From Erinaceus europaeus (taxonomy: Eukaryota > Chordata > Mammalia > Eulipotyphla > Erinaceidae), in contig NC_080175.1 in NCBI RefSeq assembly GCF_950295315.1, positions 81,314,066 through 81,378,065 on the forward strand: a stretch of DNA of 64,000 nucleotides, in the 5' to 3' direction. Each line of letters starts with the position of its first letter. Position 1 is the stretch's first letter. Shown one piece after another: positions 35,280-46,799 of the stretch. The notes beneath the pieces are model-generated. The model did no database searches. It saw nothing but the letters and a program-made list of their open reading frames with translations, and was not told the origin of the DNA. The translations under genes were made by a program, and so were the position numbers.

Positions 35280-36140
35280 TACCATTTGTGTCTCAGTGTA
35301 TTTTAATGTGTATAACCTAGTATTACTCAGTGTTATCTTTTCCATGTGCTTTTATGCACTCTACCTTCATTTCAATGATACAGAAATTTTCTTCTATGCT
35401 CTACTACCTTATAAATATTTATGATTATTTTTCCTACAAAAATAAATAATTATTCAAAACTGGATATCTAAAATAGTGTTCCCATCTTAAAATCCTTAAT
35501 GGATTTCATAAAAGCATACTATAGATAATCAACTTTAAGTTTAACTTTTATCCTTAATGTTTAGGACAATATATGAGAATTTTAAATCTATGTATAAATT
35601 TGGTGAAAAGAGTAGTAACCTAAAGATAGAAAAAGAATATATATGGCAGAGAACAAAATATTTAAATTACTTGTATTTACTGGAGTACTAAGAATAAAAA
35701 AATATTTCTAATAAAAGGAGAAATGAAAAGAATAAATAATTATTAGAAGAATATTTGAGTAATCCTTTATTTCAAAATAATTATGTTTGCTAAAGTTAAG
35801 ATATTACTGCTGACATTAATAGTATAGGGCATGTATTAAAATAGCTACATAAAACTAGACTAAAACAGCCATTATGAAAAATTTAGAATAGTTAGAAATA
35901 ATTACATCTGAGGGAAACATTAATTATCTTTAGAAACATTAATAATCACCTGGTGCTTTTTTCCCAAATATACATGGCATTATAAAAGTCTAACTGAACA
36001 TTTTTAGTATTAAACCATTAGGACTACATGGCTGATCAATGTGGCATGCAACCGAAAACATACCTCATTTATGGCAGTTTGATGAATTCTACTAATTTTG
36101 GAATATGTTCTTAAAAAATAATAGAGAAATCTTGATTAGA
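35280..36140. other. Unique AT-rich intron, nothing recognised
   Basis: No repeat family or exon recognised. Confidence 0.5.
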
Positions 36141-36144
36141 CCAA

Positions 36145-37071
36145 CATCTTCCCCAAGCTGCAAGCTGCAAGTCGCAGATGTTGCTATGATTCCATCCTGA
36201 ATTCCCTGGGCAGAGGTATCCATCAGTGTGTTCCAGAACATCACCTCTCCAGAGCCCTACTCTGCTATGGAAATACAGAAACAGGCTGGGATGTGGATCG
36301 ACTTGCCAATGTCCATGTCCAGTCGAGAAGCAATTACAGAAGCCAGACCTCCCACCCTCTGTACCTTATAAAGAATTTTGGTCCAGACCAAATCAAATCG
36401 ATGAGGTTTACAGTCAACAATATTTATACACCTTTCCCATATTAGGGAGCTACTCTCTTCCCTGATACAGCTTTCTGTCCCTTTTCCAGCCATGGCATCA
36501 TCTCCCCAGACAATAACTTGGATCCACCGGCATGTCAGATTTCAGGCTCAGGGAAAAAAAAAAAACTAGCATAGCCACAAACCCTTTGGAATATAACTAA
36601 AATATGCCTACTAGCTATCTACAAAATGTAGGACCCCTCAACACTTCATCTGCACTATTCCAGCCTTTAGGTCCATGATTGTTCAACAATTTGTTTGGCT
36701 TTGTATGTTAACTCTCTTTTCAGCCGCCAGGTTCCAGATGCTAGTATGATGCCAACCAGACTCCCCTAGACAGAGGACCTGACCAATGTGTCCTGGAGCT
36801 CCACTTCCCCAGAGCCCCACCATACTAGTAAAAAAGAGAGACAGGCTGGGAGTATGGATTGACCTGTCAACGCCCATGTTTAGTGAAGAAGCAATTACAG
36901 AAGCCAGACCTTCCACAATGACCTTGGGTCCATATTCCCAAGGGTTAAAGAACAGGTAAGCTATCAGGGGACTGGAGGGGATACGGAGGTATGGTGGTGG
37001 GAACTGTGTGGAGTTGTACCCCTCTTATCCTATGGTTTTGTCAATGTCTCCTTTTTATAAATCAATAACAA

Positions 37072-37124
<53 letters not shown>

Positions 37125-37420
37125 GAATTTTGGTCCATACTCCCCAAAGGGGAAAAAATACTAGGGCTCTGAACTCTAATTCTATCAGGACCTGGAGAAA
37201 GAAGGTGTGACTTTGAAAGGAAGAAAAGGCAGGATCATAGAAAAAAGTGGGCAAATAGAGGTAGTTACAGAAATAATAGTCATCCCATATCTGTGACCTT
37301 GGGAGAACTACTGCAGTTTCCAGTGGAAAGAATGGGGACACAGAACTCTGGTGGTGGAAACAGTGTGGAATTACACCCTGTTATAATTTCATAAATAAAT
37401 TATCTAGTCACTAATTGAAT
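36145..37420 (+). mobile_element. Older L1-A 3'UTR, split by a younger one
   Basis: 36145-36385 holds the TGCTATGATTCC to GCAATTACAGAAGCCAGACC blocks of the L1-A 3'UTR. It resumes at 37138 after the nested copy with ATACTCCCCAAAGGGG and the terminal GGTGGTGGAAACAGTGTGG, ending at ATTTCATAAATAAA. A stretch between (37150-37310) is not found in the other copies I compared. Confidence 0.75.
36386..37121 (+). mobile_element. Nested L1-A 3' end with a (CA)n tail
   Basis: L1-A 3'UTR from ATCAAATCGATGAGG to CCTTTTTATAAATC, flanked by a perfect 16-bp repeat AAAGAATTTTGGTCCA at 36370-36385 and 37122-37137. Instead of a plain A tail it ends ATAACAAACATACA followed by about 23 CA units (37075-37121). 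Confidence 0.9.
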
Positions 37421-37668
37421 TAAAAAAGAAAATTACACGTAAAAAGTAGTAAGAGCTAGAAGAAATTATTTTTAAGGAAAATACAGTCCTGTTAATATTT
37501 TTAGAATAATGGTAAGTGAATTTATATCAAGTAAGAGAGATACAGGATAGTAGAGAAAATATTTTAAAGTTAAATGACTAGAAAGTAAATGTAGGTGACT
37601 GACTTTTCAAAAACTCTGTCGTTTGCTACATTTTCAGCAAAATCTAAATGGATAAAAAGAAAGCTAAG

Positions 37669-37950
37669 GGGAGTTGGGTGGTAGCGTAGCAGGTTAAGCA
37701 CAGGTGGCGCAAAGTGCAAGGACGGGTGTAAAGATCCCGGTTCAAGCCCCCTTGCTACCCACCTGCAGGGGAATCACTTCACAAGCAGTGAAGCAGGTCT
37801 GCAGGTGTCTTTCTCCCCCCCCTCTGTTTTCCCCTCCTCTCTCTATTTCTGTCTTATCCAACAATAACGACAAAAATAATAACTACAACAATAAAACAGC
37901 AAGGGCAACAAAAGGGAATAAATAAATAAGTAAATATTTTTTTTAAAAAA
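37669..37950 (+). repeat. SINE-A
   Basis: GGGGAGTTGGGTGGTAGCG, GATCCCGGTTCAAGCCCCC (box B), CACCTGCAGGGGAATCAC, CT-rich tract, ACAACAATAAAACAGC tail and A run. Confidence 0.93.
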
Positions 37951-38027
37951 AGGTAAGAAGGGCTGAAATCTACTGTGAGGATGTGAGTAGATGTAGAAAA
38001 AAGTTTTATCAAAAGTTCTCCACTATC

Positions 38028-39189
38028 AAGGACTTGGATGTTAGACCAGAAACTATCAGACACTTAGAGGAAAATACTGGCAGAACTCTTTTCTGCATAA
38101 ATTTTAAAGACATCTTCAATGAAATGAGTCCAGTTAAAAGGAGACTAAGGCAAGCATAAACCTATGGGACTACATCAAATTAAAAAGCTTCTGCACAGCA
38201 AAAGAAACCACTACCCAAACCAAGAGACCCCTCACAGAATGGGAGAAGATCTTTACATGCCATACATTAGACAAGAGTTTAATAACCAAAATATATACAG
38301 AGCTTGCCAAACTCAACAACAAGACAACAAATAACCCCATCCAAAAATGGGAGGAGGACATGGACAGAATATTCACCACAGAAGAGATCCAAAAGGCCGA
38401 GAAACACATGAAAAAATGCTCCATGACTCTCATTGTCAGAGAAATGCAAATAAAGACACCAATGAGATTATCACTTCACTCCTGTGAGAATGTCATACAT
38501 CAGAAAAGGTAACAGCAGCAAATGCTGGAGAGGGTGTGGGGTCAAAGGAACCCTCCTGTACTGTGAGAATGTAAATTGGTCCAACCTCTGTGGAGAGCAG
38601 TCTGGAGAACTCTCAGAAGGCTAGAAGTGGACCTACCCTATGATCCTGCAATTCCCCTCCTGGGGATATATCCTAAGGAACCCAACACATCCATCCAAAA
38701 AGATCTGTGTACACATATGTTCTTGGCAGCACAATCCGTAATAGCCAAAACCTGGAAGCAACCCAGGTGTCCAACAACAGATGAGTGGCTGAGCAAGTTG
38801 TGCTATATATACACAATGGAATACTCCTCAGCTATTAAAAATGGTGACTTCACCATTTTCAGCTGATCTTGACAAATTCATGTTGAGTGAAATAAGTCAG
38901 AAACAGAAGGATGAATATGTGATGATCTCACTCTCAGGCAGAAGTTGAAAAACAAGATCAGAAGAGAAAACACAAGTAGAAGCTGAACTGTAATTGGTGT
39001 ATTGCACCAAAGTAAAAGACTCTGGGGTGGATGGGTGGGCAGAATATAGGTCCAAGAAGGATGACAGAGGACCTAGTGGGGGTTGTATTGTTATATGGAA
39101 AACTGGGAGATGTTATGCATGTACAAACTATTGTATTTACTGTTGAATGTAAAACATTAATTCCCCAATAAAGAAATTAAAAAAAAAAG
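38028..39189 (+). mobile_element. 5'-truncated L1-B
   Basis: Begins AAGGACTTGGATGTTAGACC within ORF2 and runs through the ORF2 end and short L1-B 3'UTR to an A tail at 39178-39189. ORF2 has several frameshifts; the longest open piece is at 38576-38866. A left flank AAAAGTTCTCCACTATC (38011-38027) partly recurs as AAAAGTCCTCCACTGAT just after the SINE-A that follows, so the target duplication was split by that SINE. Confidence 0.9.
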
Positions 39190-39194
39190 TTCTG

Positions 39195-39475
39195 GGAGTC
39201 GGGTGGTAGTGCAGCGGGTTAAGTGTACGTGGCACAAAGTGCAAGGACCGGCATAAGGATTGAGGTTCGAGCCCCCGGCTCCCCACCTGCAGGGGACTCG
39301 CTTCACAGGTGGTGAAGCAGGTCTGCAGGTGTCTGTCTTTCTCTCCCCCTCTCTGTCTTCCCCTCCTCTCTCTATTTCTCTCTGTCCTATCCAACAATGA
39401 CGACATCAATAATAACTACAATAATAAAACAACAAGAACAACAAAAGGGAACAAATAAATATTTTTAAAAAAGAT
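39195..39475 (+). repeat. SINE-A inserted at the L1-B 3' end
   Basis: Complete copy from GGGAGTCGGGTGGTAGTGC to an ACAAATAAATATTTTT tail. AAAGTTCT lies before it and AAAGTCCT after it, consistent with insertion into the right-hand target repeat of the L1-B. Confidence 0.93.
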
Positions 39476-39939
39476 TTCTTTAAAAAAAAGTCCTCCACTG
39501 ATAGTCATTTTTTATTATCACATAGTCTCAAATTTTCCCAAGTCAGATGCAAATATGGTGATTTTAAACTTTTTTATGCCTTAAAAGTGAAGCAGAATTT
39601 CACTTAAATGTATGAGCATGGTAATTTCTTAGCCTCATTTAGAATAGGAATCAGACATTTTCTGAAGACCTATTTTTTTCTCTCTTCTTACTTTTCTATT
39701 TAAATGTGTTTTGTCACCAAAGTAAAGCTTAATTTTTCTAAATATTTGTTTATGTGTCTTAGCTACCACCATATATATATAAATATATATATATCTTGAT
39801 ATACATATATATGACATCTATACATATGTATGGTTTTGTTGACAATTAAACAGATACTTCAATTTATCTATACATCTACAAAGTATAGTTTTAGTTTTAA
39901 GAGTACCACCTATTCAAAAAAATGGTTTTAATGATTTTT

Positions 39940-40175
39940 AATTTTTTAAATTTATTTTCCCTTTTTGTTGCCCTTGTGTTTTATTGTTGTTGTAGTTATT
40001 ATTGTTGTTGTTGTTGATGTAGTCATAGTTGGATAAGCCAGAGAGAAATGGAGAGAGGAGGGTAACACAGAGAGGAAAAGATAGACACTTGCAGACCTGC
40101 TTCCCCACTTATGAAGCTACTCCCCTGCAGGTGGGGAGCCGGGGGACTGGAATCAGGATCCTTTGCATTTCCTCA
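39940..40175 (-). repeat. SINE-A, 5'-truncated
   Basis: Minus-strand copy with tail (TTGTTGTTGTTGATG), GACACTTGCAGACCTGCTTC body, and box B region GGACTGGAATCAGGATCC. It stops there, so the box A part of the head is absent. Confidence 0.88.
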
Positions 40176-40199
40176 GAGGATTGGCATATTCAGATACAC

Positions 40200-40420
40200 A
40201 TCAAGGGGGGCCTGCAGAAAACTCCCACAGTTGAGCGCGTGCTTTAGCATGAATGAGGACCCAAGCTTGACTCCTCAGTCACTACATGTGGCACCTGCCA
40301 CAGGGGAGCTCCACAAGATGCAACATGTTACTGTGTGTCACTCCTCCTCTCTAATTCTCTCCCACACTCTGTGGAGTTTGCCTTTTATCTGGAAAGAGCA
40401 AAAGTAAAAGAATGTTTACT
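40200..40420 (+). repeat. Diverged SINE with tRNA-like head
   Basis: GCAGAAAACTCCCACAGTTG, GAGCGCGTGCTTTAGCATG, AAGCTTGACTCCTCAG (box B-like), CACAAGATGC, CT-rich tract and an A-rich tail near 40400. Family uncertain. Confidence 0.45.
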
Positions 40421-40894
40421 AGGAGTGGTTTAATAATACAGGAGTGAAGCAGAGGAAAACCCTCAAACAATAAAAAAGAAATGTACAAAGGCACCTGAAA
40501 TAAATTCCTTAAGATTATTATAAAACACAGAAAAAATAGACTTGCAAAACTCACTGGAATTTGAGTAATATCTTATATCTGAGAAAGTTATATAATGTTA
40601 ATAAAGATATTACAGTATCTGACATCACACACTGGCACAAACACACACACAAAGACATGGTTCTTCTAGTTATAATGTGGCTGTTATATTTTAAAATCAA
40701 AGGAATCAGAGGAATTCTAGATATATAAATAAAGGAATTCAAGGCAAAGCAACCACATTTTCCAGAAATACTCTGTTAATTTGCATCACTATCAAACAAT
40801 GGCTATATGATTTTACTTAATCATATACAGAAACTAATCTTTGAAACCAAATTAGAGACAATTATCTACGATGAAGAGGTAAGTTAAACTTGTT

Positions 40895-41245
40895 GCAAAA
40901 GACATCAAAGAAGACACTGAAACACACCTATGAGAATGCCATACATTGGAAAGGACAGAAACAAGAGGTATTGGCAAGGATGTGGGGAAAGGAACTCCTC
41001 TACTCTGCTGGTAGGCATGAAAATTGTTCCACTCCTTGTGGAAAACAGTCCAGAAGTTTCTCAGAACTCTAGAAATGGACCACATGACTCAGCAATATCT
41101 TTCATATATATTTATACAAAGGAAATAAAAACACCTAGCCAGTAGATTGGTGTACACGTATGTTCATAACAGCATAATTCATAACAGCTCAACCCAGATG
41201 TCCAGCAACTGACAAGTGGCTAAGAAAACTGTGGTTATACACACA
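40895..41245 (+). mobile_element. Old L1 ORF2 C-terminal fragment
   Basis: GAGAATGCCATACATTGGAA, GAGGTATTGGCAAGGATGTG, GAAAACAGTCCAGAAGTTTC and GTTCATAACAGCATAATTC follow the order of ORF2. No 3'UTR. Confidence 0.8.
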
Positions 41246-42075
41246 GTTCACTTTTTCTTTTATAGAGAGTTTAAGAGACTACCCATTCTCCAGATAAAAA
41301 AGATGCTAGGATTTTGAAGGATTTAATTTTAAATTTCTAATTCTGTTATTCTTTAAATAAGATCTGCTATATTTACTGGAAAACGGAGCCACTTTACTAA
41401 GGCACTACTTTGGAACTGAGAGTGTCAGGGACGTCTTTGTGTTACTCCCAAGTTAAATTCACTTTAGCCTGTCATAATTTTCTTGAGTCGCAGCATAGTC
41501 AGGTAAATAATGAAAAAAAAAAAAACATTTCCACACACCTCACAATACTGTAGTGATGTGTCAAATTAAACATTTCAAAGTAAGTTCTAAACTGGAGTGA
41601 GAGAGCAATGGTTAACATTCTGAAATCAATCAATGTTCTCCTCCCTATCAACAAAAGAAAGACAAAATTTACGTGGTCATGTCAATCGATGCTGAAAAGG
41701 CATCTGACAAGATCCAACATCTATTTATGATAAAGACCCTTTAGAAATTGGGACAATTATTCATCATAATAAAGGCCAAATATAACAAACCCACAGCCAA
41801 CATCAGTCTCAATGGTGAACAACAAAAAGTTTTCCTCCTACAATTTGTCACTAAATCAGGATGTACACGACCATGATTCTTAAGAACATCTGGTAACCTT
41901 TGTCACTGCAATCAGTAACAAAAAAGATAAAAGTATAGATATTGTAAAGGAAGAAATCAAGTTGGTAATCAACTTACTACAGGAGCAGGAAACAAAATTT
42001 ACACTCATAAATCTGTGCTATTTCTATGTATAAATAGTGAGAGGAAAGGAAATTGAAAAACTTATTTGCCTTTTC

Positions 42076-42426
42076 TTTTTTCTTTTTTCTTTTTTTTTTT
42101 GCCTCCAGGGTTATTCCTGGGACTCAGTGACTATACCAGGAATCCACTGCTCCTGGAGGCTATTTTTTTCCCCATTTGCTGCCCTTATTGTGGCTATTAT
42201 TTTTGTTGCTATTGATGTCGTTGTTGTTGGATAGGACAGAGAGAAATAGATAGAGGAGAAGATAGAGGAGGGGAGAGAAGTATAGACACCTGCAGACCTG
42301 CTTCACTGCTTCTGAAGCGACCCCCCTGCAGGTGGGAAGCTGAGGTCTCAAGCCGGGATCCCTATGGCAGTCCTTGTGCTTCGTGCCATGTGTGCTTAAA
42401 CCAGCTGCACTATCGACTGACCCCCA
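42076..42426 (-). repeat. Long-form SINE-A with hairpin module
   Basis: Minus-strand SINE-A whose 3' part carries an extra module (42101-42160) with GCCTCCAGG and CCTGGAGGC arms. Flanked by TTATTTGCCTTTTC at 42062-42075 and TTATTTGTCTTTTC at 42427-42440, a 14-bp duplication with one mismatch. Confidence 0.93.
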
Positions 42427-42674
42427 TTATTTGTCTTTTCAATTAAACCAACCAAGGAACCAACTAACCAACGAACCAAACAAATAAAATACCTTAGAGT
42501 GAATCTAACAAAGGAGGTGAGCAATCTCTACAGTGGAAACTATAGGACATCACTTAAAGAAATAGAAAATGACACAAAGAAATGGAAGATCTTTTCTGTT
42601 TCTGGATTGGATGAATAAACGTTATTAAAATGGCCACCTTATCAAACGCAATTTATACTTTTAATGTGATTTCT

Positions 42675-42890
42675 TTTTTTCTTATTTTATTTTATTTTAT
42701 TTATTTATTCCCTTTTGTTGCCCTTGTTGTTTTATTGTTGTAGTTATTATTGTTGTTGTCATCGCTGTTGGATAGGACAGGAGGGGAAGACAGAGAGGGG
42801 GAGAGAAAGATAGACACCTGCAGACCTGCTTCACCGCCTGTGAAGCGACTCCCCTGCAGGGGGGGAGCCGGGGTTCAAACCGGGATCCTT
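42675..42890 (-). repeat. SINE-A, 5'-truncated, perfect target duplication
   Basis: Minus-strand copy ending at GGGTTCAAACCGGGATCC (box B), so the head upstream of box B is missing. A perfect 16-bp repeat TTTTAATGTGATTTCT flanks it at 42659-42674 and 42891-42906, so truncation happened during insertion, not later. Confidence 0.95.
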
Positions 42891-43239
42891 TTTTAATGTG
42901 ATTTCTATCAAGATCCCTACAACATTTTTTCAGTGAAAATGAAGAACTCACTGAAAAATATGTGTGGAACCACAAATAGCCAAAATACTTTAATAATAAG
43001 AAAAAATGGAGGTATCATGTTCTTGAACTGAAGGTGATTATGTTTAGTGAAATATGTAAAGAGATGAAAGGCAACTCGTGGATGGTTTTACTCATGTGTA
43101 GAATCCAGAGGGCTGAAACAAAATGCCAGTTTTGGAGGGTGGGGAACACAGAATTTTGGTGGTGGGTGTGATATGAAATTATACCCTGTAGCCCTATAAG
43201 CTTCTACTATTAGTCACAAATTAAAAAAGAAGAAAAAAT

Positions 43240-44400
43240 AAGAGAAAATTTGATTACTAATGAGAACAAATGCTATGATAAGGTGAAAAGCTATTAAGCG
43301 TAATTCATTTAATAGGAGGAAAATCACACCATATATGTTGATAAGAGCAGTTATAAATAGCAATAAATATTCGAGTCTACCTAAATAAGGACAGAAAGAT
43401 TTCACCCATACACCTGCTGTGATTTACCCATGAAATCACAAGAATAAAAGGACATATGGAAATAACTACTACATTCATTGCTATTTTTGAATGTCCTTGT
43501 GTAAAATAGAAGGATATGACATAGGTTCTGGGAACAGTTTCCTTTTGCCAAATGTACTGAAACAGCTCAAACCAATTAATTTATATTGTATTCAACCATG
43601 AAGGACTGGAGAATACTTCTTTAGGTAAAAATCTGCATTTTCTGACTTAGAAAATAAGCTTAGAAATTTTTATTACTAAAGGTTATGAATAACTAAATCA
43701 ACTCTAATATTCTTAAATTTTTAATCATTCTATAAAAATGTTGATATTCCTAATAGTACTTGTCATTAGTTTATAATTAAAACATACACATAGGTATGAA
43801 TATATATATATATCCTTTTCAAGATATAGAATAAAGAAAACAAATTTCAAGAATAAAAATATAAACTCAAAGAGTCTAGTAAAATAACAAAAATTAAAAC
43901 CATTAAATAAAGTTTTTAAAAGATTGAAATGATTACAATCAAAATTATTTTCCAATTTTCACTAACATATTCAAGTAAAAGAACATATGTCTATTCTTGT
44001 TTTATTTCCTACAAATTATATCAGTGCGGTTTCTACAAGGTCACTGTAAATATGTGATATTCATACACAGCAAAATCTGTAGCAACATAAATATTTTTAT
44101 GAGTAGCAGGTGTATTCTTTGAGAGTCTATAAAATACATAGTAATAGGTTGTTAAATCAGTCTCCCTTACAAGAGTATCAAGAAAGGACATTTTGAAACC
44201 ATTAAGACAAATACATTTTCTAAAGGAAGCCAGTATGAATGCTTTATGAATAGTGATTAATTTAAACATTGTATCTTTAATATAATGAATTTAGTCTTCT
44301 TGATGCGAATAGGATTCATTATTTTGACAAAAGCCAAATCATAGTTTTGAAGCCACATATATTCTAGTCATGATAAGTACTTTAACAAATACTAGAGGTA
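43240..44400. other. Unique AT-rich intron, nothing recognised
   Basis: No repeat family or exon recognised; a short TA tract lies near 43800. Confidence 0.5.
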
Positions 44401-44404
44401 AAAA

Positions 44405-44520
44405 AGACAGCTCATTAGGTAGGGTGTATGCCTCGCTATGTGTATAGCCCATGTTGATGTCCAAGCACTTTGCCAGAGTTGCTATAGTTTGGGAGGAAGC
44501 TTCAGTGCTTTTTCTAATTC
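44405..44520 (+). repeat. Old tRNA-like SINE fragment
   Basis: GGTAGGGTGTATGCCTCG, ATAGCCCATGTTGATG, CCAAGCACTTTGCCAGAG and GGAAGCTTCAGTGC resemble a diverged SINE of the D/C group. Confidence 0.4.
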
Positions 44521-44690
44521 CTTTCTTCCCTCCCTCCTTCCTTCCTTCTTCCCTCCTTTCCTTCCTTCCCTCCCTCCTTCCTTCCTTCTTTCCTTCCTTC
44601 CTTCCTTCCTTCCTTCCTTCCTTCCTTCCTTCCTTCCTTCCTTCCTTCCTTCTTTCCTTTGTTCCTCCCTGCTTCCCATCTTCCTTCCTT
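44521..44690 (+). repeat. (CCTT)n microsatellite
   Basis: Imperfect CCTT/CCCTCC run with a pure core of about 17 CCTT units at 44582-44650. It abuts a SINE-A (minus) and is probably an expansion of that element's tail. Confidence 0.95.
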
Positions 44691-44695
44691 TTTTT

Positions 44696-45035
44696 CCTCT
44701 AGGGTTATCACTGGGGCTCGGTGCCTGCACCACGAATCCACTGCTCCTGGAGGCTATTTTTTTCCCTTGTTGTTGCCTGTGTTGTTTTATTGTTGTTGTT
44801 CTTATTGTTATTGTTGTTATTGCTGTCATTGTTGTTGGATAGGACAGATAGAAATCGAGAGAGGAGGGGGAAAATAGGGGGGAGAGAAAGACTGAAATCT
44901 GCAGACCTGCTTCACTGCTTGTGAATCGACCCCCCTGCAGGTGGGGAACTGAGGGCTTGAACCGGAATCCCTATTGCAGTCTTTTTGCTTCTCGCCTTGT
45001 ATGCTTAACCCACTGGTCTACTACCCAGTCCCCAA
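44696..45035 (-). repeat. Long-form SINE-A with hairpin module
   Basis: Minus-strand SINE-A with the extra 3' module at 44696-44754 (left arm mutated to CCTCTAGG, right arm CCTGGAGGC), body GCAGACCTGCTTCACTGC, box B GGCTTGAACCGGAATCC and head CTACTACCCAGTCCCC. Confidence 0.92.
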
Positions 45036-45260
45036 TAAATTTTCTTAATACATCCCAGACAATTACTTTGTCTATATATTTTGTAAAAGAAAGACAAAAA
45101 ATAGTAGTATATATAGTGTATGTACATTCCAGTTGGTGATCGTTATACAGGACCTGTTTAAGTTGGTTTTACCTTACATAAATTTCTATCCTAACTTGAA
45201 CATCCAATATGCCTGTGATATCTTATGTTATGGATATTCATTCAGATTTTTCCTTCAGTG

Positions 45261-45442
45261 GAGCCAGATGGTGGTGCACCTGGTTAAGGGTGCACATTAC
45301 AATGTGCAAGGTTCCAGGTTCAAGTCTCTGGTCCCCACCTGCAGGGGAAAAATTTCACATGTGTCTCTTTACCTCACTTTCTCCTCTCCTATCAATTACT
45401 CTCTGTCTCTATCCAACAATAAATAAATAAAAATTTTAAAAA
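45261..45442 (+). repeat. SINE-B
   Basis: GGAGCCAGATGGTGGTGCACC, GCACATTACAATGTGC, CCAGGTTCAAGTCTCTGG (box B), CCCCACCTGCAGGGG, short CT-rich tract, CTATCCAACAATAAATAA tail. Confidence 0.9.
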
Positions 45443-45444
45443 GG

Positions 45445-46245
45445 TCCTGCAGCTAATTTTTCTTCTATGAAATTTTATAAATTTTATGGTAACAATAAGC
45501 AGATAAAACAGAATTATAAAACAACACTGACATCTGGAGACTAATTTTGGATGACTATAATCAGATAATCATCCACTAAGAGAAGTAGAACTGGAAAAAT
45601 TTAAAACATAAAAGTTAATAAATTCAGATGATCAAATAAGTATTGCCTTGGAGAATAAGTACTTCTATGATTATGAAAATTATTTGTGAAATATTTCAGT
45701 GACAATAACATGATCACACAGTGCTTATTTTATAAGAGTTGATGTTTGCAAGACAAACCAATTTGAGTTAGTAAGGAATTGAGTTACTTGTTAACTGCCA
45801 TAACTCAAATTGCCATTTGAGTCCAGAGATTTGCTCAACACTATAACTATGAAATACAGAAATTTAAAATATTGGCTCCTTTTAATTCTTACAAATGAAG
45901 ATCCTAACATAGAGTGAGGCTACTGGGATTGTTCTGTTTCCTTCAGAGTGACCCTTTTATTCTACAAGAGAACCAGAAATGCTCTTTAGTTTCATCTTAA
46001 TATGAAACACAAAAACTCAGAAATCTCCTATAAATAATTGAAGGTGGCCATTAGGAATATAGCCAATCAGTCTCTTAATGGATAAGTCATAAGGGACAGT
46101 AGACATAGAACCTTTCTAAAATAGTTCAAGGATCATTTGGTGGTTTATAATTGATTTTTTGGGAGGGCAGATTTTCCTTTTTCAAATAGTAATTATATCA
46201 GTGTCATTAACAGTGGCTTATGCAAGGGGCCTTATTTTACTCTCC
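45445..46245. other. Unique intron, nothing recognised
   Basis: No repeat family or exon recognised. Confidence 0.5.
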
Positions 46246-46247
46246 AA

Positions 46248-46250
<3 letters not shown>

Positions 46251-46292
<42 letters not shown>
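46251..46292 (+). repeat. (TA)n microsatellite
   Basis: 21 uninterrupted AT dinucleotides, a potential cruciform-forming tract. Confidence 0.97.
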
Positions 46293-46294
<2 letters not shown>

Positions 46295-46420
46295 TCTGAA
46301 AAGCCTTATGATTATTTATACTTATTTGAAGCAGAACATAGACCTCAGTTTTTCCTCCTCACTTGAGAATCTAAGACACCTAACTCTTCTCATGAGGAAT
46401 CAGGATAATAATAGCACAGC

Positions 46421-46572
46421 ACAGTGGTCTGGGAGGTGGCACAGTGATAAAGCTTTGGACTCTCAAGCATGAGGTCCTGAGTTTGATCCCCGGCAGCACA
46501 TGTGCCAGAGTGATGTCTGGTTCTTTCTCTCTCCTCCTGTCTTTCTCATAAATGAATAAAATCTTTTTTTAA
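46421..46572 (+). repeat. SINE-C, best copy
   Basis: TGGTCTGGGAGGTGGCACAGT (box A region), TTTGGACTCTCAAGCATGAG, GAGTTTGATCCCCGGCAGC (box B), TCTGGTTCTTTCTCTCTCC and CTCATAAATGAATAAAATC. Flanked by AATAGCACAGC (46410-46420) and AATAGCAGAGC (46573-46583). Confidence 0.88.
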
Positions 46573-46799
46573 AATAGCAGAGCCTGGAAATGTATCCACT
46601 AACTACACACTTCTTACTATGTGTGTATAAGCTAAGAGTCTATCTATAATAGTTTAACTTCCAGTGCACCTTCATAGTAATTAATTTTTTTCTGAATTTT
46701 AAAGATCTAATGAATTTTTTGAGGATGCTCTGTATTTTTTTCTGAATTGAGGAAATAAGGTATATTCTCATTGAAGAGTTCTTTTCTTTATCTTTCCTT

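Larger units (their letters stand above)
41620..43235 (+). mobile_element. Old L1 split by two SINE-A copies
   Basis: Blocks 41620-42075, 42427-42674 and 42891-43235 are consecutive pieces of a degraded plus-strand L1: GTCAATCGATGCTGAAAAGG (RT), TAGAGTGAATCTAACAAAGG, GCAACTCGTGGATGG and a 3' end GGTGGTGGGTGTGATATG to an AAAAAAGAAG tail. The middle of ORF2 is deleted. The same 3' end type is at 60790-61035. Confidence 0.8.

Noticed and set aside
44438..44842. Ser/Leu/Pro-rich open frames on both strands
   Set aside because: They are translations of the CCTT microsatellite and the SINE-A tail.
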